From: Bog-257 sp963846715
GTDB lineage: Bacteria > Acidobacteriota > Terriglobia > Terriglobales > Acidobacteriaceae
NCBI GenBank assembly: GCA_963846715.1
Contig: CAWJXA010000013.1
Span: forward strand, 124,001 to 188,000
Direction: 5' to 3'
Length of the DNA: 64,000 nucleotides
Shown: piece by piece, positions 16,369 to 25,491 of the stretch
Position numbering within the stretch: position 1 is the stretch's first letter
Layout of the letters: every line of letters starts with the position of its first letter
Notes under the pieces: generated by a model
What the model was told of the DNA's origin: nothing
The model's database searches: none
The model's input: only the letters and a program-made list of their open reading frames with translations
Program-made: the position numbers and the translations under genes

Positions 16369-18279
16369 TTATGCCTTGATGGGAGCGCGCAATTTGGGCG
16401 TGCCGGCAACAGCGGACTTCAGTTCCGGTTCGCGATCGATCACCTCCATCAATTTACGGGTCAGCCGATCATCAATTTCTGCCGCACGGTCCAGTTCCAC
16501 CGGATAACGCACTACGAATTCCAGCCCCGTATCCACAAAGTGTAAGTGCGTCTTAGGAGCGGGCGCCATGATCGGCGTGTCGATCATGCGCTCCACCAGC
16601 CGCTGCTGGCGCTCCAGGTTCTCGCGGTACTCGTCGTAAACCTCGTTCACGGCTTCCAGCAGCTTGCTTTCGGCAAGGGCGTAGTTGGTAGCCGGCGACA
16701 GCCCGACGGCGACCTCGTGCCACGCAAAAGAGGTACCCGGGAGTTGCTTATATAAGGGCGTCGCCTGGAAGAGAACGGAGTTGGCAAAAACCACCACCCG
16801 GCCAGTTGGGTAGAGATCAATACCGGTACCCGACAACTCCATCAGATAGAGCCGTACCAAGCCCACCTCGATCACGTCGCCAGTGACATTTGAGACGGTG
16901 ATGCGATCACCGACGCGCACCCCGTACCGCCCCACCAGGAAAAAATATGCCGCGATGGAAAGAATGACGGTTTGCAGCGCAACCGCCAGGCCTGCAGTAA
17001 TGAATCCGGCGAAAGTGGCCAGCGAGCTGAATTCGCTGACGAAGCCAAGAATGATGACCACTCCCATGAAAAATCCGGTAACGAAACGTCGCACCAGCAG
17101 GAGTTGGCGGCGCCGGCGAGCGTCGTGAACATAGCGATAGGTGGCGCTGCGCCATAGACGGGAGAGCAAGAGCACGGCTGCCAGTGCAATGAGTATGCCG
17201 CCGACCCTGGTCAGCAGCGATCGCAGCACCCGAGCGTATTCCTGCAGCATCGAGTTGCGCCACTCCAGAAGATTGGCACGGCACTCATCCAACACCACCG
17301 TTTCCTGGCGAAGTGGAACGGAGGCGGCCGAGATTTGTTTGAACCGCGCAGTCAGCAGCTCAAGATCATGCCGCGTCGTCTCGGGTGAAACCGGCCCACT
17401 GGCCTGCTGGTTCACGGCATCGCGCCCTTGGTGGATCAGCCCTCGTAATTCTGCGACCAGAGGGGTGCGCAGCTTTTCGGCAGTATCTCGCAGGTTCTTG
17501 GTCTCATCAATCAGGCGGTCAACGTCGTGCAGATCGCTGGTTTGACCGAACAGGATTGAGACCTGGCCAAACAGTCCGGTATTGTCAGCCCGGGTGGCAT
17601 TCGCGGGACGCGAATTCTGGGTGGACTTGTTCTGGTTCTGCGATGTCGAAGCAAAGATTTCCGGCACCGATTGTTTCAACTGATTGATTTGGCCTTCCAG
17701 CCCTGACTTGTTTCCCCCGTTCCCGTTTACGGAGCTGGAGATTTTCTGCAGCGAATCCTGCATCGCCTTGTCCAGATCGAGTTCGCCCTGCAGGGCATCG
17801 CGTTGCGATAACAGGTCCTGACGCTTTTTGCCGCGGGCGGCTTCGAGTTGATGGTCCAGGGTCTCAATCTGTGATTGGATTTGGGTGATGCGGTCGCTGG
17901 TGCTTGACAGTGCCTTGGCCAGGCCCTGTTGGTCAGAGCTCAATTCCGTGTCTGAAGCTGGGTTCTGGCCGCCGGCCGATGAGAGCCGCAAAGCCGCCTC
18001 CGCCTGCGCTGCCTCGAAGGCAAACTGCAACGCTTGATGCCCCAGGTCACGCGCATTTTGCAGATAAAGCACATCGCTGGGCTGGCCCGAGGTTTCATCA
18101 GCCGAGCTCAGGTGACGGTACCAGCTAATGGCAAGATTCAGATGGTTGAGAATGGCATTGCTGTCGATCGGTAGCGAATCGGGCGAGGCTGCCCAGATGG
18201 CGCCCGCCAGGATAATGGTCAGAAAAAATGACAGCCCTGCAATGCGACTCCGACGAGTCTTCAGTCCGATCGCTAACAA
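16369..18279 (-). CDS. MscS-family mechanosensitive channel with periplasmic coiled coil
   Basis: 636 aa. An N-terminal signal or anchor helix is followed by about 320 residues rich in Gln, Ser and helical repeats (ITQIQSQIETLDHQLEAARG), probably a periplasmic coiled coil. Several membrane helices follow at about 350-470, then the MscS beta domain (GVRVGDRITVSNVTGDVIEVG) and a soluble C-terminal domain. It resembles the long MscK/YbdG-like relatives more than the minimal MscS. Start TTG 18279 has AGGGA five bases upstream. Presumed role: relief of osmotic pressure in the inner membrane. Confidence 0.85.
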   Translation of the reverse strand: MLAIGLKTRRSRIAGLSFFLTIILAGAIWAASPDSLPIDSNAILNHLNLAISWYRHLSSADETSGQPSDVLYLQNARDLGHQALQFAFEAAQAEAALRLSSAGGQNPASDTELSSDQQGLAKALSSTSDRITQIQSQIETLDHQLEAARGKKRQDLLSQRDALQGELDLDKAMQDSLQKISSSVNGNGGNKSGLEGQINQLKQSVPEIFASTSQNQNKSTQNSRPANATRADNTGLFGQVSILFGQTSDLHDVDRLIDETKNLRDTAEKLRTPLVAELRGLIHQGRDAVNQQASGPVSPETTRHDLELLTARFKQISAASVPLRQETVVLDECRANLLEWRNSMLQEYARVLRSLLTRVGGILIALAAVLLLSRLWRSATYRYVHDARRRRQLLLVRRFVTGFFMGVVIILGFVSEFSSLATFAGFITAGLAVALQTVILSIAAYFFLVGRYGVRVGDRITVSNVTGDVIEVGLVRLYLMELSGTGIDLYPTGRVVVFANSVLFQATPLYKQLPGTSFAWHEVAVGLSPATNYALAESKLLEAVNEVYDEYRENLERQQRLVERMIDTPIMAPAPKTHLHFVDTGLEFVVRYPVELDRAAEIDDRLTRKLMEVIDREPELKSAVAGTPKLRAPIKA

Positions 18280-18362
18280 TACTTTCCCTCGTTAATTTGT
18301 GATCTCTAGTGGGATGCACTTTTAGAGGAAAGAGGATGGTGCTCGAAAGGGTCTGTCTGAGA

Positions 18363-18461
18363 ACCGTGCCGTCCCCTCGGGACTCACTCTCATTTTCCAC
18401 TCTATCCAGGACTCCGCTTCGCTCCGTCCGGGGCTAACTTCACTTTCGCTCCTACGGAGCT
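18363..18461. repeat. Modular three-hairpin element, diverged copy
   Basis: In the 390-base gap 18280-18668. It carries CCGTCCCCTCGGGACTC, then a CCAGGACTCCGCTTCGC...GTCCGGGGCTAA unit and a CGCTCCTACGGAGCTCG hairpin, the same order as at 44486 and 45346. Stems differ but pairing is kept. Nothing else was recognised in this gap. Confidence 0.6.
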
Positions 18462-18668
18462 CGATTTCCGCGCGTTCCACTCCACAGGCGAGAACGAAAC
18501 TGCGCACCCACCGCAGACTCGAAAGAGCGAACGTAGCTAACTCGCAGCATTTGCTAAGAAATGTTCGTTGAGCAAAGCAGGAACGGAGAATAAATTCAGC
18601 GCTCTTTAGAGTCGGAACCGGACACGCGGGACGGATGAACTTACGGGATTTGTTACTCTGTGGTTTCC

Positions 18669-19766
18669 ATGAAAATGCAGCTCTATGGCTTGACCGGAAG
18701 TTTGCTTCTGATCGCGGTCCTCTCCGGGTGCGGAACTCCGGGAGCGCCGCAACCGCCTTCGTTGCAGTTGGCGCGTCCGGTTGACGATTTGACCGCCTCG
18801 CGAAAGGGCAATCGCGTCACACTCGACTGGTCGCTGCAGCGCAAGAACACCGACCGCACCCTGGTCAAGCATCCTCCTGCAAGCCGCATCTGCCGTCACG
18901 AAGGCATTGGACTCATGAGCGCCTGTGCCGCGGTGGCTGAAGTTCCTCCTCCTAAAACCGCCGCACTGTCGAAGAAGTTACAGGAAGCGGCGCCGGCAAT
19001 CCGCATGCACTATGAGGATTCGTTGCCGCCGGAGTTAGGACAAACCGATCCCGCCGATTTTGTCACCTATGCGGTGGAAGAGATCAACGCTCACGGACGC
19101 AGCGCCGGCCTATCTAATCAGGTGCCGATTCCGGTGGCTCCAACCATCCCTCCCCCGGAGAGTTTGACGGCGCAGGTCGGCGCGGACGGCGTACGCATCG
19201 CATGGACCGGTTCCGCCCCGCCCGAGGCCGCGAAGGGTCTAATCTATCGCTACCGCATCATGCGGAAGTCGGTGGGTGCGCCTGCTTACATCGTATTGGC
19301 TGACCTGGAGCCTGCAGCGACCGGATCGTATCTCGACAAGACTTTTGCATGGGAGCAGAAGTACGAATATCGCATCACCACCCTGACGCAAGTTGACGCG
19401 CATGGCATCCACACTTCGGTTGAGGGTGACGATTCGAAGCCGGTTGAAGTCTTCACCCACGATATTTATCCCCCTGCCCAGCCCGCGGGACTGCAGGCAG
19501 TGTTCTCCAGTGTGGGTCAAAAGCCATTTATAGATCTGACCTGGGCACCGAATTTGGAGACTGACCTGGCCGGATACAACGTCTTCCGGCGAGTGGAAAA
19601 CGGGCAGTTTGAAAAGCTGAACCAGCAATTGGTGCAGACGTCGTCGTTCCGGGACGAGAATGTCAAGCCCGGCCAAAAATATATTTACACGGTTTCTGCG
19701 GTTGATCTGCGAAATAACGAAAGCCCGCGTTCACCGGAGACCAGCGAAACAGTTCCTGATAAATAA
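18669..19766 (+). CDS. Lipoprotein with fibronectin type III-like domains
   Basis: 365 aa from ATG 18669 (GTG 18660 is also possible). Signal peptide with lipobox LSGC near residue 22, so probably lipid-anchored. The body has repeated Fn3-like strands: VTLDWS near 56, VRIAWTGSAPPEAAKGLIYRYRIMR, YEYRITTLTQ, then IDLTWAPNLETDLAGYNVFRR and YIYTVSAVDLRNNESPRS. Two complete Fn3 modules at the C-terminal end and one degenerate at the start. The role is unknown; such lipoproteins are common in Acidobacteria. The FAH-family gene begins 17 bases downstream, so co-transcription is likely. Confidence 0.8.
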   Translation: MKMQLYGLTGSLLLIAVLSGCGTPGAPQPPSLQLARPVDDLTASRKGNRVTLDWSLQRKNTDRTLVKHPPASRICRHEGIGLMSACAAVAEVPPPKTAALSKKLQEAAPAIRMHYEDSLPPELGQTDPADFVTYAVEEINAHGRSAGLSNQVPIPVAPTIPPPESLTAQVGADGVRIAWTGSAPPEAAKGLIYRYRIMRKSVGAPAYIVLADLEPAATGSYLDKTFAWEQKYEYRITTLTQVDAHGIHTSVEGDDSKPVEVFTHDIYPPAQPAGLQAVFSSVGQKPFIDLTWAPNLETDLAGYNVFRRVENGQFEKLNQQLVQTSSFRDENVKPGQKYIYTVSAVDLRNNESPRSPETSETVPDK

Positions 19767-19783
19767 CTATCCAGCGAGGTCGT

Positions 19784-20578
19784 ATGTCCTACTGCCGTTT
19801 TCAATACCAGACAGTCACCCGCTATGGACTCATCGAGAGCGTGGGTGGCGTCGAGACCATCACTCGGACCTTGGCAGCGGCACCCGGTTTATGGTCTGAG
19901 TTCGATGGTGCCGAGCGCAGCGACCTTCCGTTGAGCGAGGCGCGCTTGCTGTCTCCGGTAGAGCCATCGAAGGTAGTTTGCATAGGGCGCAACTATCGTG
20001 AACACGCGAAAGAATTAAACCATCCAATTCCCACCGAGCCATTGTTCTTTCTGAAGCCGCCGTCTTCCGTCATCGCAACCGGCGAGGCTATTCGCCGACC
20101 CAACCAACTTTCGCAACGCGTGGATTATGAGGGCGAACTAGGAGTCGTGATTGGCAAGCGTTGCTACCGCCTGCGCGAGGGGGACGACGTTCGCCCTTAC
20201 GTACTTGGCTACACGTGTGTAAACGACGTGACCGCACGCGACCTGCAGGATAAAGATGGCCAATGGACCCGGGCCAAGGGCTTCGATACCTTCTGTCCGG
20301 TCGGCCCGGTGGTGGCAGAGAACCTGGATCCGTGGAAGGGGGTAGGCGTGCAGACCCGCGTCAACGGGCAACTGCGGCAGAATGGCACCACGGTGGACTT
20401 CCTCTTCCCACTCGACGTACTCATCCATTTCATTGCGCAGGTAATGACTCTTGAGCCCGGAGATCTAATCGCCACAGGAACTCCGGTCGGGGTAGGGCCT
20501 TTGCAACCGGGGGACACGGTTGAGGTGACCGTGGAGGGTGTCGGAACGCTGAAAAATCCTGTGTTGAACCTGGACTAG
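19784..20578 (+). CDS. Fumarylacetoacetate hydrolase family protein
   Basis: 264 aa. FAH-type fold: VVCIGRNYREHAKEL near 65-79, FLKPPSSVIATGEAI near 88-102, YEGELGVVIGKR, GYTCVNDVTARDLQ and the C-terminal GDLIATGTPVGVGPLQPGD. Glu in the YEGEL block and Asp in NDVTARD are the usual metal ligands. Members cleave or tautomerise acyl-pyruvates and homoprotocatechuate intermediates, or decarboxylate oxaloacetate; the exact substrate is not shown. AGGT precedes ATG 19784. Confidence 0.88.
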   Translation: MSYCRFQYQTVTRYGLIESVGGVETITRTLAAAPGLWSEFDGAERSDLPLSEARLLSPVEPSKVVCIGRNYREHAKELNHPIPTEPLFFLKPPSSVIATGEAIRRPNQLSQRVDYEGELGVVIGKRCYRLREGDDVRPYVLGYTCVNDVTARDLQDKDGQWTRAKGFDTFCPVGPVVAENLDPWKGVGVQTRVNGQLRQNGTTVDFLFPLDVLIHFIAQVMTLEPGDLIATGTPVGVGPLQPGDTVEVTVEGVGTLKNPVLNLD

Positions 20579-20741
20579 CGATACCACACCGTGGTTTTCG
20601 ATGCTGTTATTTTGCCTCATCGCAAGTGCAAGCGACGAGGTTTGCGTCAGAAACTCAGCACGGAAAGCGATTTTTCGATTCCCCTGCGGCCACGGGTGTG
20701 ATTATCTTGGGGCAAGAGTCGGGTAGCTTCCCGGCCCAGCC

Positions 20742-21188
20742 ATGAATGCCTTTCGCCTCTATCCGGTCCTCGCGTTCGGAGCCATCGCCGCCATCGTTGG
20801 CTATGCCCTGCTATCGCGCCGGAACAAGAAGACTCCGCAGCAACTTGAACTGGAGCGGAGAACGCAACTGACGCTGTTTGGCCGCATCATTGATGGCAAC
20901 GTCATCGACGTACTCGAACTGGAGGAGAGCGAATCTGGGCAGCAGATGACCCTGCTGATCTACAAGTACGATGTGGCCGGCGTGACCTACGAAGCATCGC
21001 AGGATGTGACTCATTTGCGGCAGTTTATTGACCTATATTCCTGTCGCTTGGGCTTGCTGGCTTCGGTCAAATACGACCCTCACAATCCGGGGGATTCTGT
21101 GGTCATTTCCGAAACCTGGTCCGGCCTGCGCAAGCCGGCTATCAGGATGCCGGCGCGTGCTGAAACCCAACCCAACACTTTCGCGTGA
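20742..21188 (+). CDS. Membrane-anchored DUF3592-like protein
   Basis: 148 aa. One N-terminal membrane helix (about 5-24), then a basic stop and a soluble beta-rich domain. The region GRIIDGNVIDV...YKYDVAGVTYEASQDV...VKYDPHNPGDSVV follows the pattern of DUF3592 proteins, where a VxVxYxPxNPxxs motif is typical. No enzymatic motif. It lies 100 bases upstream of ccdA on the same strand, but relation is uncertain. Confidence 0.65.
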   Translation: MNAFRLYPVLAFGAIAAIVGYALLSRRNKKTPQQLELERRTQLTLFGRIIDGNVIDVLELEESESGQQMTLLIYKYDVAGVTYEASQDVTHLRQFIDLYSCRLGLLASVKYDPHNPGDSVVISETWSGLRKPAIRMPARAETQPNTFA

Positions 21189-21290
21189 CTTTTCCTTTTC
21201 GCTGGCATCTTTACGCTTAGAAGGAAATCGGACATGGGGGGCACCTTCGTAACCTCAGACTCTCCCCTTGAATTGCTACAATAGACGTTT

Positions 21291-22013
21291 ATGCATAGCC
21301 TGCCGCTACCCCTTGCCGCCTTTGTGGCGGGACTGCTGTCCTTTCTATCGCCGTGCGTGCTTCCGCTCGTGCCGGGCTATGTGTCGCTAATCTCGGGAGC
21401 CACGGTCGAGGACCTGCAATCCTCCGACAGACGAATGCTGCGCACGGTTATGCTGCATTCCATCACTTTCGTGCTTGGCTTTAGCGTGGTGTTCATTGCT
21501 CTGGGCGCGGTTGCGACTACGGTTGGCCAATTCGCCAACGAGTATCACAGTTTGTTGACGAAGATTGCCGGCATCATCGTCATCATCTTCGGGCTGCATC
21601 TTACCGGCCTGCTGAAGATCAAGGCGCTTTACGCCGACAAGCGCATGCATAACGTGAAGGGCAGTTCCAGCGTAATGGGGTCGTTCCTGGTCGGCTTTGC
21701 GTTTGCGTTCGGATGGACGCCATGCATCGGCCCCATCCTTGCCGCCATTCTGCTGCTGGCGGAAACCCAGGACACGGTGGTGAAAGGAATCCTGCTCCTG
21801 GCAATCTATTCGCTCGGCTTGGCCGTACCCTTTCTGCTGACCTCGTTGGGAGTGGACCGCTTTTTGGCTTTCTATAGTCGCTTCCGCCGTCACTTGCACA
21901 CGGTCGAAGTCATCAGCGGCGTGTTGTTGATTGCGGTGGGTGTGCTGATCTTCTTGAATAATCTGAAACTGCTGTCCGGCTATCTTTCGTTTCTCAACCG
22001 GTTCGCTTTGTAA
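21291..22013 (+). CDS. ccdA: Cytochrome c biogenesis protein CcdA
   Basis: 240 aa, six membrane helices. The two redox cysteines that define the family are present in SPCVLPLVPGY (near 21) and GWTPCIGP (near 143). CcdA passes electrons from cytoplasmic thioredoxin across the membrane to periplasmic thioredoxin-like partners. The next two genes encode exactly such a partner (tlpA-like) and a DsbD-alpha domain, spaced by 11 and -4 bases, so the three form an operon. Confidence 0.93.
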   Translation: MHSLPLPLAAFVAGLLSFLSPCVLPLVPGYVSLISGATVEDLQSSDRRMLRTVMLHSITFVLGFSVVFIALGAVATTVGQFANEYHSLLTKIAGIIVIIFGLHLTGLLKIKALYADKRMHNVKGSSSVMGSFLVGFAFAFGWTPCIGPILAAILLLAETQDTVVKGILLLAIYSLGLAVPFLLTSLGVDRFLAFYSRFRRHLHTVEVISGVLLIAVGVLIFLNNLKLLSGYLSFLNRFAL

Positions 22014-22024
22014 AGGTGCTTTTC

Positions 22025-22645
22025 GTGAGACGTAATGCCTTCGTGTTTGTCGTTCTGGTCGCCGCCATCATAGCGATGCTCGCTGCCGGCAAGTACATGG
22101 ATCGCACCCGGAAGCACGGCCCGCTCAAGATGGTGGGTGACGTCAAAGGGGTGCAGGCGCCCGATTTCGACTTGGCCACCTTGGACGGGCGGAGGGTGAA
22201 GCTTTCCGATTATCGCGGCAAGGCGGTGCTTCTGAACTTCTGGGCCACATGGTGTCCGCCGTGCAAAATCGAGATGCCGTGGTTTGTCGACCTGCAGAAG
22301 CAATACGGCAAGGATGGCCTGGTAGTTCTGGGAGTGGCCATGGACGATACCGAACCGCCTAAGATTGCGGAATTCGCGCATGAGATGGGGGTGAACTATC
22401 AAGTCCTGCTGGGCACGGACCAGGTTTCGGATGATTATGGCAACGTGCAATATCTTCCGACCACCTTCTACGTAGACCGCAACGGAGTGATTGTCGACAA
22501 GGCGGCTGGACTGTTCAGCCGCGCAGAAATCGAGAACGACGTCAAGAAGATCCTCGCGAGTTCTTACACCCCTGCCGCAGCCCGGACCAGTCGCGCGGCG
22601 GTAGCGAATAGCCCGTCACCAGCAAGCAAGGATGCGGCCCGATGA
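22025..22645 (+). CDS. Membrane-anchored TlpA/ResA-like thiol-disulfide oxidoreductase
   Basis: About 206 aa. An N-terminal anchor helix (FVFVVLVAAIIAMLAAG) is followed by a thioredoxin fold: APDFDLATLDG, then LLNFWATWCPPCKIEMPW with the WCPPCK active site, and a cis-Pro region YLPTTFYVDRNG. I favour GTG 22025, eight bases after an AAAGG site, over the GTG at 22016. It is expected to reduce cytochrome c apoprotein or other periplasmic disulfides with electrons from CcdA. The C-terminal tail is alanine/serine rich and low complexity. Overlaps the next gene by ATGA. Confidence 0.88.
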   Translation: MRRNAFVFVVLVAAIIAMLAAGKYMDRTRKHGPLKMVGDVKGVQAPDFDLATLDGRRVKLSDYRGKAVLLNFWATWCPPCKIEMPWFVDLQKQYGKDGLVVLGVAMDDTEPPKIAEFAHEMGVNYQVLLGTDQVSDDYGNVQYLPTTFYVDRNGVIVDKAAGLFSRAEIENDVKKILASSYTPAAARTSRAAVANSPSPASKDAAR

Positions 22646-23130
22646 CACGATTGGCGGGCCTGGCAATTCTGGTAATGGCTCTGGCTGCGGGGGCGGTTGC
22701 GCAGGTGCCGGGCGATAAGCAGCCTTACGTAACGATGGCGCCGATTGGTACTGTGCAATTGCGAGCCGGAGCTAGCGTTAACGTCGCACTGGATTTTCGC
22801 ATTGGCTCCGAATTTCACATTAATTCTCACAAGCCTAAAGCCGACTACCTGATTCCAACGGCCCTCAAGCTGAATGCGCCTGAGCAATTCGCGATAGCTG
22901 ATTTGAAGTATCCCGCCGGTGAAGAAATGGCATTTCCTTTCTCGCCCGATGAAAAGCTAAGTGTCTACAGTGGAGACTTCAGCATCAACGCCGTGTTGAA
23001 AGCGCCGGCCAATGCCCCGGCCGGTAGCTATTCGGTGAAAGGCGAGTTGCGATTCCAGGCGTGCGACCATAGCGCATGCTACCCGCCCCGCTCGATTCCC
23101 GTGCAGTTCCAGGTGACGGTAGTCAAGTAA
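22642..23130 (+). CDS. Periplasmic DsbD alpha-type domain protein
   Basis: 162 aa with a signal peptide (MTRLAGLAILVMALAAGAVAQ). The mature part is an Ig-like domain matching the N-terminal domain of DsbD: FHINSHKPKADYLIPT, then ACDHSACYPP near the C-terminus with two cysteines five residues apart, as in nDsbD. In Escherichia coli DsbD this domain, the CcdA-like membrane part and a thioredoxin-like domain form one protein; here they are three adjacent genes. I infer a split DsbD relay. Confidence 0.85.
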   Translation: MTRLAGLAILVMALAAGAVAQVPGDKQPYVTMAPIGTVQLRAGASVNVALDFRIGSEFHINSHKPKADYLIPTALKLNAPEQFAIADLKYPAGEEMAFPFSPDEKLSVYSGDFSINAVLKAPANAPAGSYSVKGELRFQACDHSACYPPRSIPVQFQVTVVK

Positions 23131-23186
23131 CGGCTCTTCGCCTTTCGCTCTTGCTCGCGCGCCGTCCCCATCAAGAGACAAAAATA

Positions 23187-23252
23187 ACCACGGAGACACG
23201 GAGGACACGGAGTTTGTTCTTAACGAAAAATCTTCTCCGTGATCTCCGTGGT
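23187..23252. repeat. Inverted ACCACGGAG repeat between convergent genes
   Basis: ACCACGGAGACACGGAG (23187-23203) pairs with CTCCGTGATCTCCGTGGT (23235-23252) across an AT-rich loop. It sits between the convergent genes nDsbD and gltX and may terminate both. I recall closely similar strings between genes of several unrelated bacterial phyla, a memory and not a search. Confidence 0.65.
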
Positions 23253-23279
23253 AAATGCTTTTGTTTTTCGATGGAGCCA

Positions 23280-24710
23280 CTACAGAGCTGTCGCGTTCTT
23301 CAGCCGAGCTACCGTCCGCTCCTGGCCCAGGTTCGCCATTACCGCGAACAAGCTGGGGGCAACGCCCTGCCCGGTGAGGGCGACCCGCGCGCCATTGATC
23401 AGCACGCCGGCCTTCACACTCTTCTCGATTGCGAAGTCGCGTAGCACCTTCTCAGCGCTCTCTTCGGAGAAGACGGGCGCGGTCTGGTATCGCGAAGCCA
23501 GTTCCACCAGCATCTCGCGCACCGCGCCGTCTTTCAGAAATTTCTCAACGGCAGCGGGATCGGAATTGAACATATCGCTGAAGTATCCCCGGAACAGGGT
23601 TGCGAAGTCTCTTAAATTACGGGCCCGCGGTTTCACCAGATCAACGGTGGCGGCCATGGCCTCGCGGCTGGTTTGGAACGGGATGAGCTCAATTTTCCTC
23701 CATTCCTCTTCAATCAGCGGCAGCAGCTGCACGGCCGGGCAGGCGCGCATGTACTCGGAGTTGAACCAGTCCAGCTTGCCTCGATCGAAAACCGCATTCG
23801 ATTTTTGAATGCCACTCAGGTCAAACAGGTCGATCAACTCGCGATCGTCCATGATCTCCTTCGCAGAATTGGGCGGACTCCATCCCAACAACGCCAGAAA
23901 ATTGCGGAAGGCCTCGGGAACGATGCCTTCCTCCTTGTAGGCAATCACGCTGGTGGCGCCGTGGCGCTTGCTAAGCCGCGCCTTGTCTGGCCCCAAAATG
24001 AGCGGGACATGCGCAAACACCGGCAACGCGGCGTTCAGTGCCTTATAGAGCATGACTTGCTTCGGCGTGTTGGAGAGATGATCGGCACCGCGGACGATAT
24101 GCGTCATGCGCATGTCAATGTCGTCCACCACCACGCTCAAGTGGTAGGTGGGAACGCCATCGGAGCGCAGCAGAACGAAATCTTCAATTTCAGCGTTGGC
24201 AAAATCGACCCGACCAAAGACGGAATCGTCGAAGCCGGTACTGCCACCTTCCGGCACGGCGAAGCGGATGGCTGCGGGCTCGCCGCCATCGCAACGGTTG
24301 CGCGCCTCTGCTGCGTTCTGACCGCGACAAACATCGCGCGGTACACGGCCCTCGGCGACTCCCTGGGCACGTTGCTGCTCCAGCTGTTCCTTGGAACAGA
24401 AGCAGTAGTAGGCGTGACCGCTGTTGATCAACCGGCCGGCGGCCGCGCGATAGAGTTCCATACGGTTCGTCTGAAAGTACGGTCCTTCGTCCCAGTCGAT
24501 ACCCAGCCAACGCAGCCCGACGAGAATGCCTTCCACCATCTCGGGAGTGGAGCGCTCCAGGTCGGTGTCTTCAATGCGAAGGATGAGCGTGCCCTGGTTG
24601 TGCCGCGCAAACAGCCAGTTAAACAGCGCGGTGCGCGCTCCGCCGACATGTAGATAGCCAGTGGGGGAAGGCGCGAAGCGGAGACGGGGAGAGCTGTCAG
24701 TTTCGGGCAT
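23280..24710 (-). CDS. gltX: Glutamyl-tRNA synthetase
   Basis: About 476 aa, class I aminoacyl-tRNA synthetase. The HIGH-type motif is APSPTGYLHVGGAR and the KMSKS-type motif is ARLSKRHGA (near 250). FNWLFARHNQG and LRIEDTDxxRS are characteristic of GluRS. A separate glnS follows at 25530, so this enzyme is probably discriminating, although that cannot be read directly. Start is ATG 24710, with TTG 24716 as an alternative. First gene reading out of the minus-strand cluster gltX, toxin-antitoxin, glnS, ispF, ispD, yacL. Confidence 0.95.
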   Translation of the reverse strand: MPETDSSPRLRFAPSPTGYLHVGGARTALFNWLFARHNQGTLILRIEDTDLERSTPEMVEGILVGLRWLGIDWDEGPYFQTNRMELYRAAAGRLINSGHAYYCFCSKEQLEQQRAQGVAEGRVPRDVCRGQNAAEARNRCDGGEPAAIRFAVPEGGSTGFDDSVFGRVDFANAEIEDFVLLRSDGVPTYHLSVVVDDIDMRMTHIVRGADHLSNTPKQVMLYKALNAALPVFAHVPLILGPDKARLSKRHGATSVIAYKEEGIVPEAFRNFLALLGWSPPNSAKEIMDDRELIDLFDLSGIQKSNAVFDRGKLDWFNSEYMRACPAVQLLPLIEEEWRKIELIPFQTSREAMAATVDLVKPRARNLRDFATLFRGYFSDMFNSDPAAVEKFLKDGAVREMLVELASRYQTAPVFSEESAEKVLRDFAIEKSVKAGVLINGARVALTGQGVAPSLFAVMANLGQERTVARLKNATAL

Positions 24711-24737
24711 ACTCAATGCGTGACAGTATAAGTTTTC

Positions 24738-25178
24738 TCAATGAGCTCCGGCGGTATCGACAATGCGAAATCCCGTCTCGCGGGCAGCATCCAGTAATCG
24801 CCGGTCGCCGGAAATGAAGTGTCTGTTGAATGGGCGGTTCTTGCACCAGGTATAGGCAGCAGCCAGCTGGAGTGCGTCAGCCGCGCGGAGGTGGTATCGC
24901 TCTAACATGGACTCGGCCAATCGCCGCAAGTCTTCGGTCGGCTGAATTTCGCGCCAGCCCTGCTGCAACTCTTCTAAGCGGCCGACCACCTGCTGATGTT
25001 GCGTTGTAGTCAGAGCGCCTGCTCGCAGCTCTCTGGCGAAAGCGCTCCGCGCCTCCACTCTGGTTGCCCACCAGACGACGACTCCGAAACGCTCACTGAG
25101 CTGCCGCAACAGAGGCGTCCCCATTTCCTCCGTGCACAGAGGCACAAGGGCGCTGCTATCCCAAAAAGCCGGTTCCAC
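24738..25178 (-). CDS. PIN-domain toxin (VapC-like)
   Basis: 146 aa PIN-domain ribonuclease. Acidic residues are in the expected places: AFWDSSALVPL at the N-terminus, Glu in RVEARSAF, LRAADALQLAAA and SGDRRLLDAA near the end. GTG start shares its G with the antitoxin stop (TAGTG), so translation is coupled. The substrate RNA is unknown. Neighbouring antitoxin is Phd/YefM-like rather than AbrB-like. Confidence 0.85.
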   Translation of the reverse strand: MEPAFWDSSALVPLCTEEMGTPLLRQLSERFGVVVWWATRVEARSAFARELRAGALTTTQHQQVVGRLEELQQGWREIQPTEDLRRLAESMLERYHLRAADALQLAAAYTWCKNRPFNRHFISGDRRLLDAARETGFRIVDTAGAH

Positions 25179-25471
25179 TACCGTCCTTCCTCACGCTCTT
25201 CGAGGACGGCGCGAAGGGCCCGCTCGGCCCCAAGATTCGGGGCCGGCATTTGCCAAAATTTCTTCCAGTTGACGCCACCTCTGGGAGGCAGCTTCATAGC
25301 CCCGGATGCGACAAGCTGCTTTTCCTCTTCTGTTATTGCACTGCCCCCGTACGGCAAGATGCGAGCCACTGGCGTGTTACGGTCTTTGACAATAACTTCT
25401 TCCCCCTCACGCACGAGTTGCAGGTAAGTGCTAAGCCGATTCTTTAATTCGGCCACATTGACCGTCTTCAT
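25178..25471 (-). CDS. Phd/YefM-type antitoxin
   Basis: 97 aa. The N-terminal Phd/YefM fold is clear: VNVAELKNRLSTYLQLVREGEEVIVKDRNTPVARI, a DNA-binding dimer domain. The remaining C-terminal region (LPPRGGVNWKKFWQMPAPN...) should wrap the PIN toxin. It comes before the toxin in transcription order, as usual. An AT-rich palindromic repeat 21 bases before the start is a likely autoregulatory operator. Confidence 0.88.
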   Translation of the reverse strand: MKTVNVAELKNRLSTYLQLVREGEEVIVKDRNTPVARILPYGGSAITEEEKQLVASGAMKLPPRGGVNWKKFWQMPAPNLGAERALRAVLEEREEGR

Positions 25472-25491
25472 GGCTATATTCTATATCATCT

